This document shows positions 1 through 7,704 of a stretch of DNA of 64,000 nt, piece after piece (position 1 is the first letter of the stretch; the number at the start of each line of letters is the position of its first letter). Source of the stretch: Bradyrhizobium sp. Arg816 (GTDB lineage: Bacteria; Pseudomonadota; Alphaproteobacteria; Rhizobiales; Xanthobacteraceae). The notes beneath the pieces were generated by a model. That model did not search any database. It had not been told where the DNA came from and worked only from the letters and a program-made list of their open reading frames with translations. The stretch is taken from assembly GCF_029989365.1 (NCBI RefSeq), contig NZ_JAPRAQ010000029.1, positions 1 through 64,000 on the forward strand, written 5' to 3'. The position numbers and the translations under genes were made by a program.

Positions 1-1682
1 TGACCGGTCTCGAACAGCATGGTCAGCATGCGACGCCAGAGGTCGCTCGCGCGCACGGTCTTGAAGACGCGCATGCCGCCGGCTTTCGCCCTGGCCTCAT
101 AGGCCTCGTAAGCCGACTTGAACGCCTCGCCGTAGAGATCGTGCAAATCGGGCGTCTCGTCCGGCGAAAACAGCGTCCATTCGCCATCGGCATCGACGCG
201 CTGCATGAACAGGTCCGGCACCCAATTGGCCGTGTTCATGTCGTGGGTACGGCGGCGGTCGTCCCCGGTGTTCTTGCGCAGGTCGAGGAATTCTTCGATG
301 TCGACGTGCCAGGTCTCCAGATAGGCGCAGACTGCGCCCTTGCGCTTGCCGCCCTGGTTGACGGCAATTGCGGTATCGTTGGCGACCTTCAGGAATGGAA
401 TAATGCCCTGGCTCTCGCCGTTGGTGCCCTTGATGTGGGCGCCGAGGCCGCGCACCGGCGTCCAGTCGTTGCCGAGGCCGCCGGAATATTTTGCCAGCAG
501 TGCGTTGTCCTTGATCGACTTGAAGATGCCGTCGAGATCGTCGGAAACGGTCGTGAGGAAGCAGGACGACAATTGCGGACGCAGCGTACCCGAATTGAAC
601 AGCGTCGGCGTCGAGGCCATGAAGTCGAACGACGACAGCAGATCGTAGAACTCGATCGCCTTGGCCTCTCGGTCGATCTCGCGAACCGCAAGACCCATCG
701 CGACGCGCATGAAGAAGGCCTGCGGCAATTCGATCCGCTTGCCGCGGACGTGCAGGAAATAGCGGTCGTACAGCGTCTGAAGGCCGAGAAACTGGAAGTT
801 CAAGTCGCGCTCGGGCTTCAGCGCCGCGGCGATCCGGCCGAGATCGAAACGGGCCAGTTCCGGATCGAGCAGTTCGGCGGCGATACCGGTCTTCACATAG
901 GCCGGGAAGTATTCGGCATAGCGGGTCGCCATGTCCGCCTGCGAGGCGGATGTCGGCAGGCCATGGACGTAGGACAGCACCTCGCCACGGAGTTTGTCCA
1001 GCAGCAGGCGCGCGCTGACATAGGCGTAGTTCGGCTCCTGTTCGACCAGCGTGCGAGCGGCCATGATCGAGGCCAGCGCGAGTTCGTCCTGGCTGATGCC
1101 GTCGTAGAGATTGCGGGTGGTCTCGGCGAGCACGGGTGCCGCGGAGACGCCGTCGAGACCGGCGCAGGCTTCGCCGATAATCAGCGCGAGCCGCTTGGTG
1201 TCGAGACCAACGCGCGAACCGTCGGCGAGCGTGACATGAAGTGCCGGCGCGACGGCGGACGTCGCTTCCGCGGCCGCCTCCTCGGCGCGCCGGCGCGACC
1301 GCTCCTCGCGGTACAGCACATAGGCGCGTGCGACCTTGTGGTGCTCGCTCCGCATCAAGGCGAGTTCGACCTGGTCCTGCACGTCCTCGATATGGAAGGT
1401 GCGTCCCTCGCCTGCCCGCCGCATCAACGCAGCGACGACTTCGGCCGTCAGCTGCTCCACGCTCTCGTGGACGCGACGCGAGGCCACCGCGCTGGTGCCT
1501 TCGACCGCAAGAAACGCCTTGGTCATGGCGACCGCGATCTTGGCGGAATCGAACGGCGAGACTTTTCCATTGCGACGGATGATCTGCATGGCCGGCTCGC
1601 TCGAAGCAGGCGCAAGCAATTGTGGACGCAAATGAACGATGGGTGCGGAAGCGGTGTCCGCGTCGTGCAGGTTCAGTGACAT
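1..1682 (-). CDS. nrdA: Class I ribonucleoside-diphosphate reductase alpha subunit, 3' part outside window
   Basis: Reduces ribonucleoside diphosphates to deoxyribonucleotides with a separate radical-generating beta subunit. The frame is open from an ATG at 1682 to the left window edge (560 codons seen; the family is about 950-1000 residues). An N-terminal ATP-cone (about residues 32-120, with IIRRNGKVSPFD) is the allosteric activity site. A long helical region follows, then the catalytic barrel with an SSCFLTTV motif carrying a substrate-site cysteine. The segments LAKYSGGLGNDW and NQGGKRKGAVCAYLETWH are also typical. A cobalamin riboswitch directly upstream argues for the B12-independent class I enzyme, since B12-repressed class I RNR with a class II NrdJ elsewhere is a known arrangement. 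nrdB is probably beyond the left edge. The long plus-strand open frame opposite it is a shadow. Confidence 0.88.
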   Translation of the reverse strand, partial: MSLNLHDADTASAPIVHLRPQLLAPASSEPAMQIIRRNGKVSPFDSAKIAVAMTKAFLAVEGTSAVASRRVHESVEQLTAEVVAALMRRAGEGRTFHIEDVQDQVELALMRSEHHKVARAYVLYREERSRRRAEEAAAEATSAVAPALHVTLADGSRVGLDTKRLALIIGEACAGLDGVSAAPVLAETTRNLYDGISQDELALASIMAARTLVEQEPNYAYVSARLLLDKLRGEVLSYVHGLPTSASQADMATRYAEYFPAYVKTGIAAELLDPELARFDLGRIAAALKPERDLNFQFLGLQTLYDRYFLHVRGKRIELPQAFFMRVAMGLAVREIDREAKAIEFYDLLSSFDFMASTPTLFNSGTLRPQLSSCFLTTVSDDLDGIFKSIKDNALLAKYSGGLGNDWTPVRGLGAHIKGTNGESQGIIPFLKVANDTAIAVNQGGKRKGAVCAYLETWHVDIEEFLDLRKNTGDDRRRTHDMNTANWVPDLFMQRVDADGEWTLFSPDETPDLHDLYGEAFKSAYEAYEARAKAGGMRVFKTVRASDLWRRMLTMLFETG

Positions 1683-1814
1683 CAAAGGGCCCCGTGATGC
1701 GCGCGTTGTGTTTGAACGGGGCTGTAAGGAAGGACGCTGCTGAAACGCCGGCGGCAGAGTTGCCGGGCGGTGCATGCAAGCGACCGCCGGACACCCCGCC
1801 CGTGGACGTTCAGA

Positions 1815-1985
1815 TTGTCGCGGCAGGTCTCCTGGCTCGCAGGTCGTCGCCCACTTCCCGTCTTCCCGGCGCGAAAGGCACCAGTGACAATTGTTCGGAA
1901 GCAGCTCGCTGCTGACAGTTGCGGGGGCAGCGCCGGAATTCCACGCTCTCGCGCGGTTCACCGGCTTCCCTCTTAGCCACTAAAT
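1815..1985 (-). promoter_or_regulatory. Cobalamin riboswitch upstream of nrdA
   Basis: Read on the minus strand, the element contains in order AGGGAAGCCGGTGAA (about 1971-1957), the core GCTGCCCCCGCAACTGT (about 1933-1917), GTCACTGG, CGGGAAG, and the B12 box GAGCCAGGAGACCTGCC (about 1838-1822). These are the conserved blocks of the AdoCbl riboswitch in canonical order. The aptamer ends about 130 bases before the nrdA start, leaving room for an expression platform. Inferred effect: adenosylcobalamin represses the class I enzyme. Confidence 0.93.
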
Positions 1986-2135
1986 CTTGCGATCCAGCGG
2001 AACCGTGACGCCCACATGTGGTGACATATGCAGCCGGGTGTCAACGATTCGTTGCGGGCCGGAAGCGGTGATCCCTGTGGAATGCGGGAATTCCCGCCCG
2101 GCGCGCGCAACCCTAGGGATGACGCACATCCAGCA

Positions 2136-2714
2136 TTACGCGTTCCGCATCGCGCGCCCGAACGGATCGACCAGGCGGACGATCTCGCAGGCGGCGACGA
2201 GGCCGGCGAGCCAGACGGCGCTGGTCAGCCCGATGCGCGTCACGATGGCCGCAGTGAACGCGCCCTCTCCGCCAAGGAACGGCGTCGCGGCAAGCAGCGC
2301 GAGCTCATAGGCGGCGTAGGCGGCGACGAGCGCGATGGCCAGCATCAGCGGCATGCGCCCCTGCGGCAGCATACGAAGCACGGTCGATGCCGCCACGGTC
2401 GACAGCAACGCGGCAGCACCGATGACAAAGCCCCATGCGATGGTGCTGCCATCAATGGGATAATGCAGCACGCCGAAGCCGATGGTCTGGTTCACGAGCC
2501 AGGCGCCGGTGACGACGAGCAGCGCCGGACGTATCGGCAGCATTGCGGCGGCGACGACGGCAAACGCCGCAAACGGCGTCGCGCAGGCAAGGGCGAAGCT
2601 CGCGAGCGCGCATGACACCGTCAGCAGCGCAAAGCAGAACATCGGCGCGAGGCGCGACGCGACCGGGTGAAGGCGGAAACGGTCGGCGTGGGGCGGCAGG
2701 ATAGTGACAGTCAT
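2136..2714 (-). CDS. Small polytopic membrane protein, candidate cobalamin uptake component
   Basis: A 192-residue protein with about five or six hydrophobic helices (near residues 22-58, 62-80, 92-112, 120-143 and 155-178). The start at 2714 is chosen because an AGGAGAT ribosome site lies just upstream; an in-frame start further out has no such site. A polar-aromatic stretch WLVNQTIGFGVLHYP sits between helices 2 and 3. It is the last gene of the unit btuB-like receptor, His-rich protein, this gene, 61 bases after the previous stop. The unit is led by a B12 riboswitch and holds no BtuCDF, so an inner-membrane role in B12 handling, comparable to solitary S-component-like BtuM or related predicted transporters, is plausible but inferred. 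Membership in a named family was not established. Confidence 0.72.
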   Translation of the reverse strand: MTVTILPPHADRFRLHPVASRLAPMFCFALLTVSCALASFALACATPFAAFAVVAAAMLPIRPALLVVTGAWLVNQTIGFGVLHYPIDGSTIAWGFVIGAAALLSTVAASTVLRMLPQGRMPLMLAIALVAAYAAYELALLAATPFLGGEGAFTAAIVTRIGLTSAVWLAGLVAACEIVRLVDPFGRAMRNA

Positions 2715-2775
2715 GGAACGATCTCCTTGTGGGATTTGTAGCACATTTTTGCTGGAACGCGGCATCACGTCTGAC

Positions 2776-3786
2776 TCAGTGAAGGGCGTCCATGGGATCT
2801 TCAGTCTCGGCTGGATCGCGCCGGTCGTGGGCGGCAAGCCAGGCGGCGAGTGTCGCGGCGTGCGGCTCCATGGCCGCCAATTGGCGCAAGGCCACGCGAA
2901 CGGCGGCGCGCGCCGTGCGATCGGATGGAAACGTCACCGTCTCAGGTCCCCGCCCCTTCGCGACCGCTTCGACCACGGCGCCCTTGCACGCCGTTAGCTC
3001 CGGCAGCCCATAGAGGTCGAGCAGCGCCTGGAAGGCTGCGTGATGATCCGGCCGAAACGCGCGCTTGCGGCCGAGCTGATCGCGCAGCGAATGGGCCGGA
3101 TAGAGATGCGCGCAGGGGATCCATCCCGCAGGCAGCGGCTCGGTCGCAGAATGGGTGCGGCGATGCGCGAGCAGCTTTGGCAGGACGTGGGTGTGCGGGC
3201 CGTCAGGGCTTCGCCCACCCGGCGGCGGGATCGGCTGGAATACCTCGGCGCGCCCGATGCGGCTGATGAAGACGCGGTGCGGATTGGCGGCCAAAATGAT
3301 CCGCATGGCGTCGCTTTCGGGCGCGAACACGGATTGGCCCGTGCGGCTCCTGAGCGCGGCGACGGCATCGGCATCGCTGACGCGGATGCAGGCGTCGATC
3401 TGCAACGTTCCGAGGCCAAGGTCGAACAGGATGCCGCTGCGATCCCTCGTCAGGAGCGCCTCGATATCCGGACCGAGCTCGGTCAGCACGGTACGACCGC
3501 TCATGGCGCTGGCTTCACGCGGGAGACACAGCGCGATGCGGTGGCTCCAGCTCTCCGTGGTCGGCGATTCCGATGCGATCAGGCGCAGATCCGGGTGGGA
3601 GACAACGCGCATCCCACCCTTCTGTGTCACAACGCTGCCCCCGTTGCGCGACTGCTCCATGTCGAGGTCCTCACCGGGCTCGCGTGTGAACTCGGCAATG
3701 GCACCGAACGTGCCGATGCTCCAGCCGGCCTCAGCGTCGGCAAGCTGGCTTGCGATCAGGTCCATGAGCGGATCGGCCGTCGTCAT
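2776..3786 (-). CDS. Conserved hypothetical protein in B12-regulated operon
   Basis: A 336-residue soluble-looking protein with no signal peptide or membrane segment. I do not recognise a catalytic family. Visible features are an acidic N-terminal half and a central His-rich stretch containing PHTHVLPKLLAHRRTH and a later CAHLYPAH (about residues 200-240), which could bind metal or the corrin cobalt. The C-terminal third is Ala-rich and helical. It starts 17 bases after the stop of the TonB-dependent receptor gene and is followed by the membrane protein gene, so it is probably co-transcribed and under the same B12 riboswitch. Similar genes of unknown function next to btuB occur in related genomes as far as I recall; this is not verified here. 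Confidence 0.75.
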   Translation of the reverse strand: MTTADPLMDLIASQLADAEAGWSIGTFGAIAEFTREPGEDLDMEQSRNGGSVVTQKGGMRVVSHPDLRLIASESPTTESWSHRIALCLPREASAMSGRTVLTELGPDIEALLTRDRSGILFDLGLGTLQIDACIRVSDADAVAALRSRTGQSVFAPESDAMRIILAANPHRVFISRIGRAEVFQPIPPPGGRSPDGPHTHVLPKLLAHRRTHSATEPLPAGWIPCAHLYPAHSLRDQLGRKRAFRPDHHAAFQALLDLYGLPELTACKGAVVEAVAKGRGPETVTFPSDRTARAAVRVALRQLAAMEPHAATLAAWLAAHDRRDPAETEDPMDALH

Positions 3787-3803
3787 GAGGCTTCTCTCTC
3801 TCG

Positions 3804-5921
3804 CTATCTGACGTCGTAATTCGCCAGGCGAATGCCGCCATAGACGCCCAGTCCCGGCTGCAGAAAGCCGGTCGGATTTTGATAGTGCACATCGGCGAGA
3901 TTATCGACCCGGCCAAATACCTTCACCTGGTCGGTGACCAGATATTCGGCTGCGACGTTGACGACGGTGTAGGCCGGAGCCAGCAGACGCGGAATGCTGA
4001 AGTCGCGGTTACCATCGACGAAACTCCCGACGTGCAACACTGTTGCGGACAATGTGAGCGGGTCGATCGGATTCCAGATGACATTTGCGCTCCACTTCTC
4101 CTTCGGACGCCTCAGCAGCTCCAGTCCCGCCGTCGCATCCACCGCGCGGGTAAAAGTGTAGTCGGCACGAACGCGAAGCCGGTCAGTGATCGCAGCCGCG
4201 ACGAAGCTCTCCGTGCCCTCCGTGATCGCCTTGCCGATATTGGTGTTGGTGCTCGTGAATGTCACGGGATCGAACGTGCTCTGGATCAGGTCCGTGATGT
4301 TGTTGCGGAAGTAGGTCGCCCCGATGCGAACGCGATCGCCAAACAAGGGTTGCTCGAAGCCGGCGTCGTATCCGACGCTTTCCTCGGGCCTGAGGTTGGG
4401 ATTTGCAAAGAAGAAGAACGCGGGAAAGCTGACGTAAAGCTGGTTGAGCGTCGGCGCCTTGAACCCGGTGCCGTAGCTACCCTTGAACTTCGTATCCGTG
4501 ACCGGCACGATCACGGCAGACGCCAGACGAAAGGTCGGATGCTCTCCAAACCGCTCGTTGTCGTCCTGCCGGACGTTGGCCGTGAAGAAGACGCGATCCC
4601 GGAACTGGGACTGCAGCTCCATATATCCGGCCTTGTTGACGTTTTGCGCCGAGACCGTCGCCGTTTGCAGTGTTTCGGTCTCATGCTCCGCACCAATGAT
4701 GACATTGTTGTTGGGCGCGAGCTGGGTCGTGGTGTGCCAATCATACTTGACGCGATCGCCGGTCGTGATCGTGGGCATCACGTCGCCGGGCGAGACGTTG
4801 TGGTTCCAGTGGTTGGTGTAGTTGACGCCGAAATAGCTTTTCATCCGGTCGTCGAGAGCGGACCAAACCGCCTCCCCGCGCGTGAAGAGCTGGTGCACCG
4901 TCTGCGTGCTTTGCGCGGCCGCGGGAAAGCTCGCGAATGCGACGGGATCGAAGGTGTCTCCGGTAAAGCGCAGGGTGGCGTCAGTGTAACGCGCGACGCC
5001 GTTGAGCGTCAGGTTTTCGGTCAGTTCGGCGCCAAGCTTCGTCGAATAGGTCATGTTGTCGTAATAGTTGCCGATCGCCTTCTGCCCCGGCGGCAGCAAT
5101 TCGACCGGCGTCACCGGCACGTCGTTCGCGCGGAAATGCGCGACGTTGAAGGCATAGTTGAAGTGGTCCTGTGAACCGCTCAGGCCTGCGGTTTGATTGA
5201 ACGTTCCGAACGAGCCTCCCTCGACCGAGCCGGTCGCGCGAGCGGGACCGTCACCCTTCTTCGTTACGACGGAGATCACGCCACCCAGCGCATCTGCGCC
5301 GTAGAGACCGCTCTGCGGGCCGCGCAAAACCTCGATCTGCTGAATGTCGGAGGTGAGCAACTGGCCGAAATCGAACGAACGGTTCGGGTTGCCGGGATCG
5401 CTGACGTCGATGCCGTCGATCAGGACCTTGGTATGGTTGGAATTCGTTCCGCGCATGAAGATCGACGTCTGTCCGCCGGGACCGCCGGTCTGCACGAGGT
5501 TGAGGCCGGGAACCGCGCTCAGCGCATCGGATGCGGTCCGGCGCTGATCGCGCTCGATGTCTCTGGCGGTCAGAACGGTCACCGAGCTCGCAACCAGATT
5601 GGTCGGCGTGACAACGCCCGTCGGACTGACGACGACCGTCGGAAACAGGTTGGCGGCGGATACGCCGGCAACAGGGGGCGACGCCGGCAACAGCTCGGGT
5701 TTCGGCATGCGAGCCACGCGCCGCTGCTCGGGCTGGTCGGGCGCACGCCGCGCGACTTGCGGCTTCGTCGCACGTTCGGTCGGCGCAACCTCGACCGGCG
5801 GCAGCAGATCGGGCGATGCCGATTGCTGGGCCTGGGCAATGGACAGATCGAGCGAATACAGGGAAACGAACGCGACAAGGCCGGCGCAGAAGCGCCTGGC
5901 GGCAAAGACAATACGGGACAC
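3804..5921 (-). CDS. btuB: TonB-dependent receptor, probable vitamin B12 receptor
   Basis: A 705-residue outer-membrane receptor. It has an N-terminal signal peptide ending near AQAQQ (residue 33) and a Pro-rich linker to about residue 100. The plug domain (about 110-225) contains SVTVLTARDIERDQ, a conserved GLNLVQTGGPGG loop and VLRGPQSGLYGADALGGVISV. The beta-barrel ends in a TonB-receptor C-terminus with a VDNLADVHY motif. The plug motifs match the BtuB subgroup and the gene is preceded by a cobalamin riboswitch, so cobalamin (or a corrinoid) is the likely substrate. It leads a three-gene unit with the two downstream minus-strand genes. No btuCDF, tonB or exbBD is in the window. Confidence 0.88.
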   Translation of the reverse strand: MSRIVFAARRFCAGLVAFVSLYSLDLSIAQAQQSASPDLLPPVEVAPTERATKPQVARRAPDQPEQRRVARMPKPELLPASPPVAGVSAANLFPTVVVSPTGVVTPTNLVASSVTVLTARDIERDQRRTASDALSAVPGLNLVQTGGPGGQTSIFMRGTNSNHTKVLIDGIDVSDPGNPNRSFDFGQLLTSDIQQIEVLRGPQSGLYGADALGGVISVVTKKGDGPARATGSVEGGSFGTFNQTAGLSGSQDHFNYAFNVAHFRANDVPVTPVELLPPGQKAIGNYYDNMTYSTKLGAELTENLTLNGVARYTDATLRFTGDTFDPVAFASFPAAAQSTQTVHQLFTRGEAVWSALDDRMKSYFGVNYTNHWNHNVSPGDVMPTITTGDRVKYDWHTTTQLAPNNNVIIGAEHETETLQTATVSAQNVNKAGYMELQSQFRDRVFFTANVRQDDNERFGEHPTFRLASAVIVPVTDTKFKGSYGTGFKAPTLNQLYVSFPAFFFFANPNLRPEESVGYDAGFEQPLFGDRVRIGATYFRNNITDLIQSTFDPVTFTSTNTNIGKAITEGTESFVAAAITDRLRVRADYTFTRAVDATAGLELLRRPKEKWSANVIWNPIDPLTLSATVLHVGSFVDGNRDFSIPRLLAPAYTVVNVAAEYLVTDQVKVFGRVDNLADVHYQNPTGFLQPGLGVYGGIRLANYDVR

Positions 5922-6049
5922 TCTTGTAACCTCGGTATGACGTCAGTGGCACGTCACAGCGAACGAGGTTTCACGGCGGAGCGATCGATTGCTCCGGTGA
6001 AGCTAATGTCTGTACTCCCCGACCGACATCTTCGCGTGTGACCACGGCT

Positions 6050-6215
6050 GACGGCAGGTCTCCTGGCTCGCGGGTCGTTACCTTACGTCGCCTTCCCAGG
6101 ACCGAGATTCCCAGTGGCACATGACGAAAGATTCACCGCTTACAGTTGCGGGGGCAGCCGTGGCGTTGAGAATATCCCGGTATCGGGAAAACCTCGCACC
6201 ACGTTCCCTTTTGAT
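6050..6215 (-). promoter_or_regulatory. Cobalamin riboswitch upstream of btuB-like operon
   Basis: On the minus strand the blocks GGCTGCCCCCGCAACTGT (about 6161-6144), GCCACTGGGAA, CTGGGAAGGCGACG and the B12 box GAGCCAGGAGACCTGCC (about 6069-6053) occur in the order of the AdoCbl riboswitch. The 5' P1/P2 part, near GGTGCGAGG, is less certain. The element ends about 130 bases before the receptor start. Repression of B12 uptake genes by adenosylcobalamin is the known role of such elements before btuB. Confidence 0.92.
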
Positions 6216-6324
6216 CTCCGTGAGGAGAACCGTCACCGGCCAATCTACGGGGCGGGCACGCGGAGAGTCAATCGGACGGTTGCATCACGGTCAGCGCGCC
6301 GCACCGGAGATTGAGCTGGCGCAA

Positions 6325-6546
6325 TCAGGCCGGCTCCCGCTCCGAACGCGTCCTGATCATCGCCCGCTCGCCGGCATCGACGAGTTGGCCGATGCCGGTG
6401 CGGCCCGTGAGCGCGCAGCGGATGATGTTCTCGGCAACGGACCTGCGAAAGCAATGGTCCTCGCCGACCGGGCGATTGCGGCAGACCCGATCCAGCGCCA
6501 GCTTCATGTTGATCCGGGTGCGGGTGTCGAAATGCTCGCTGATCAT
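6325..6546 (-). CDS. Small hypothetical protein, possibly 5'-truncated
   Basis: A 73-residue basic protein with the core ALDRVCRNRP-x7-RRSVAENIIRCA, resembling the many short helical proteins of unknown function in Bradyrhizobium. The only ATG is at 6546. The same frame stays open upstream for at least 30 codons with protein-like residues (WNPAYAHAF, QRIEALR) but has no ATG, GTG or TTG there, so the gene may have lost its original start. No ribosome site stands out. Confidence 0.4.
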   Translation of the reverse strand: MISEHFDTRTRINMKLALDRVCRNRPVGEDHCFRRSVAENIIRCALTGRTGIGQLVDAGERAMIRTRSEREPA

Positions 6547-6644
6547 TCGCAGGGCCTCGATGCGTTGATGTCGGAGCGGAAACGCGTGGGCGTAGGCCGG
6601 GTTCCAAAACCAGACCGCGCAGGGCGTTGCGCAGAGCTGACTAG

Positions 6645-6675
6645 GCCCGCCCTCTTGGTCTTGTGACGGGCGGGC
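6645..6675. repeat. Inverted repeat with 8-bp GC arms
   Basis: GCCCGCCC (6645-6652) and GGGCGGGC (6668-6675) form a stem around a 15-base loop, overlapping the last base of the zinc-ribbon-like gene to its right. It could act as a transcription stop for that minus-strand gene but has no T-run. Confidence 0.35.
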
Positions 6676-6932
6676 TACGCCCGACCTCTTGGCCGCTGGG
6701 CCTGAGCCCAGGCCGCGGTGACGTCGCGCAGCGGAGCATCGCTCCGCCGGATCGGGGTCAGCTCACCGGAGGCCGAGATGATGGCGGTCTCCTCGCGGCG
6801 GCAGCGCGAGCATACGAAGCGGACCTCATGCGGCGACGCCGACCAGCTCGAACGTTTGACGTTGGCCGCCATCGGCCATGCATCGCAATGCGAGCACGAC
6901 ACCAGGAACCGACCGGGATCGAGCATACCCAT
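6675..6932 (-). CDS. Small zinc-ribbon-like protein
   Basis: An 85-residue protein with two CxxC pairs: CSHC (residues 13-16) and CSRC (about 41-44). The spacing of about 25 residues fits a zinc ribbon. Between the pairs is a basic segment (NVKRSSWS); the C-terminus is an Arg-rich tail. It has no signal peptide or membrane segment. Short one-ribbon proteins of this kind often have no known function; nucleic-acid or protein binding is possible. The gene stands alone on the minus strand between two other small genes. Confidence 0.6.
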   Translation of the reverse strand: MGMLDPGRFLVSCSHCDAWPMAANVKRSSWSASPHEVRFVCSRCRREETAIISASGELTPIRRSDAPLRDVTAAWAQAQRPRGRA

Positions 6933-7036
6933 TCCATAGGACTCCGCGTCCTGCCTGCCGCTTCAATGACTAACCCATGTGAATCGTTCCGGTGCCCGAG
7001 CACCGTCAGCCCGTCAGCTCCAGGCAGCGTCGCCGC

Positions 7037-7249
7037 TCAGTGGGCGCCCTTGAGGGTGCATGACGTGGAGCAGGTAACGGTGTTGCCGTGGTCGCACGCC
7101 TTGCAGGCGGCGACGCATTGGTTCATGTCGCGGGGATTGTAGGAGCTGTAGCTCCGCATCGCGCAGACCGGGGTCGAGCCGGTGATGTCCTGCTCCTGGT
7201 TGCAGGCGGCCGTCATGAGCGCGAAGATGAGGACTGCGACAAGGCGCAT
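7037..7249 (-). CDS. Small Cys-rich putative lipoprotein
   Basis: A 70-residue precursor with a hydrophobic N-terminus and a lipobox LMTAAC (Cys16), predicted to be cleaved and lipidated by Lgt/LspA. The mature part has six further cysteines (CAM, CVAACKAC, TCSTSC), suggesting disulfides in the periplasm. Function unknown. Neighbours are unrelated small genes. Confidence 0.62.
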   Translation of the reverse strand: MRLVAVLIFALMTAACNQEQDITGSTPVCAMRSYSSYNPRDMNQCVAACKACDHGNTVTCSTSCTLKGAH

Positions 7250-7401
7250 GGGATTGCCCTGGTAAGGAGCGGCAAAGCGACGTCAGCGAGATGCGCCGCA
7301 CCGCAACGGATCTCGACATTCCCACCGCGAGCAATCATGGATCGTGACGCTCGCATCCCGAAGGATGCCCGCCAAACATTAAGAACGGATTGCAGCAGGC
7401 G

Positions 7402-7578
7402 TCAGGCCGCAGCCTTGGTCGCGATCACCTTCCGCATATCCACCGCCAGCTGACGATACTGCTCCGAGAGTCTCAGATAGAACTCGCGCTTGGTGCTGTC
7501 GGTGGCGAGCTTGGCAATCAGCTCGCATTCGGCGGTGAGCGTCTCGAACCGTTCCAGCCTGTCATGAAGTTCTGTCAT
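7402..7578 (-). CDS. Small helical hypothetical protein
   Basis: A 58-residue, highly helical protein (MTELHDRLERFETLTAECE...). The start at 7578 is preferred: the longer frame adds an Arg-rich and then hydrophobic stretch that looks untranslated. It resembles the short rhizobial proteins with a repeated R-x-x-A-x-x-x-R-x-x-A pattern and probably forms a helical hairpin or coiled coil. Function unknown. Confidence 0.55.
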   Translation of the reverse strand: MTELHDRLERFETLTAECELIAKLATDSTKREFYLRLSEQYRQLAVDMRKVIATKAAA

Positions 7579-7704
7579 CGGCGTGTCCCCGTCAAACGCC
7601 TCAAGGGACGACAAACCTAAGCCTGAGAAATAGGTCACGGCGAACATCGTTATCGAGTAGAAGCGTTTTTTCCGGCGAGGCCGGTGCCGGCCCGGCAACG
7701 ACGG

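Noticed and set aside
97..1794. Long minus-strand open frame, and a 512-codon plus-strand frame over the same stretch
   Set aside because: Both are shadows. A different minus-strand frame encodes a recognisable NrdA from 1682 leftward; the others give Arg-rich, domain-free sequences.
2086..2099. GCGGGAATTCCCGC palindrome after the B12-linked membrane protein gene as a terminator
   Set aside because: A perfect 14-base palindrome leaves no loop and no T-run follows; probably chance in high-GC DNA.
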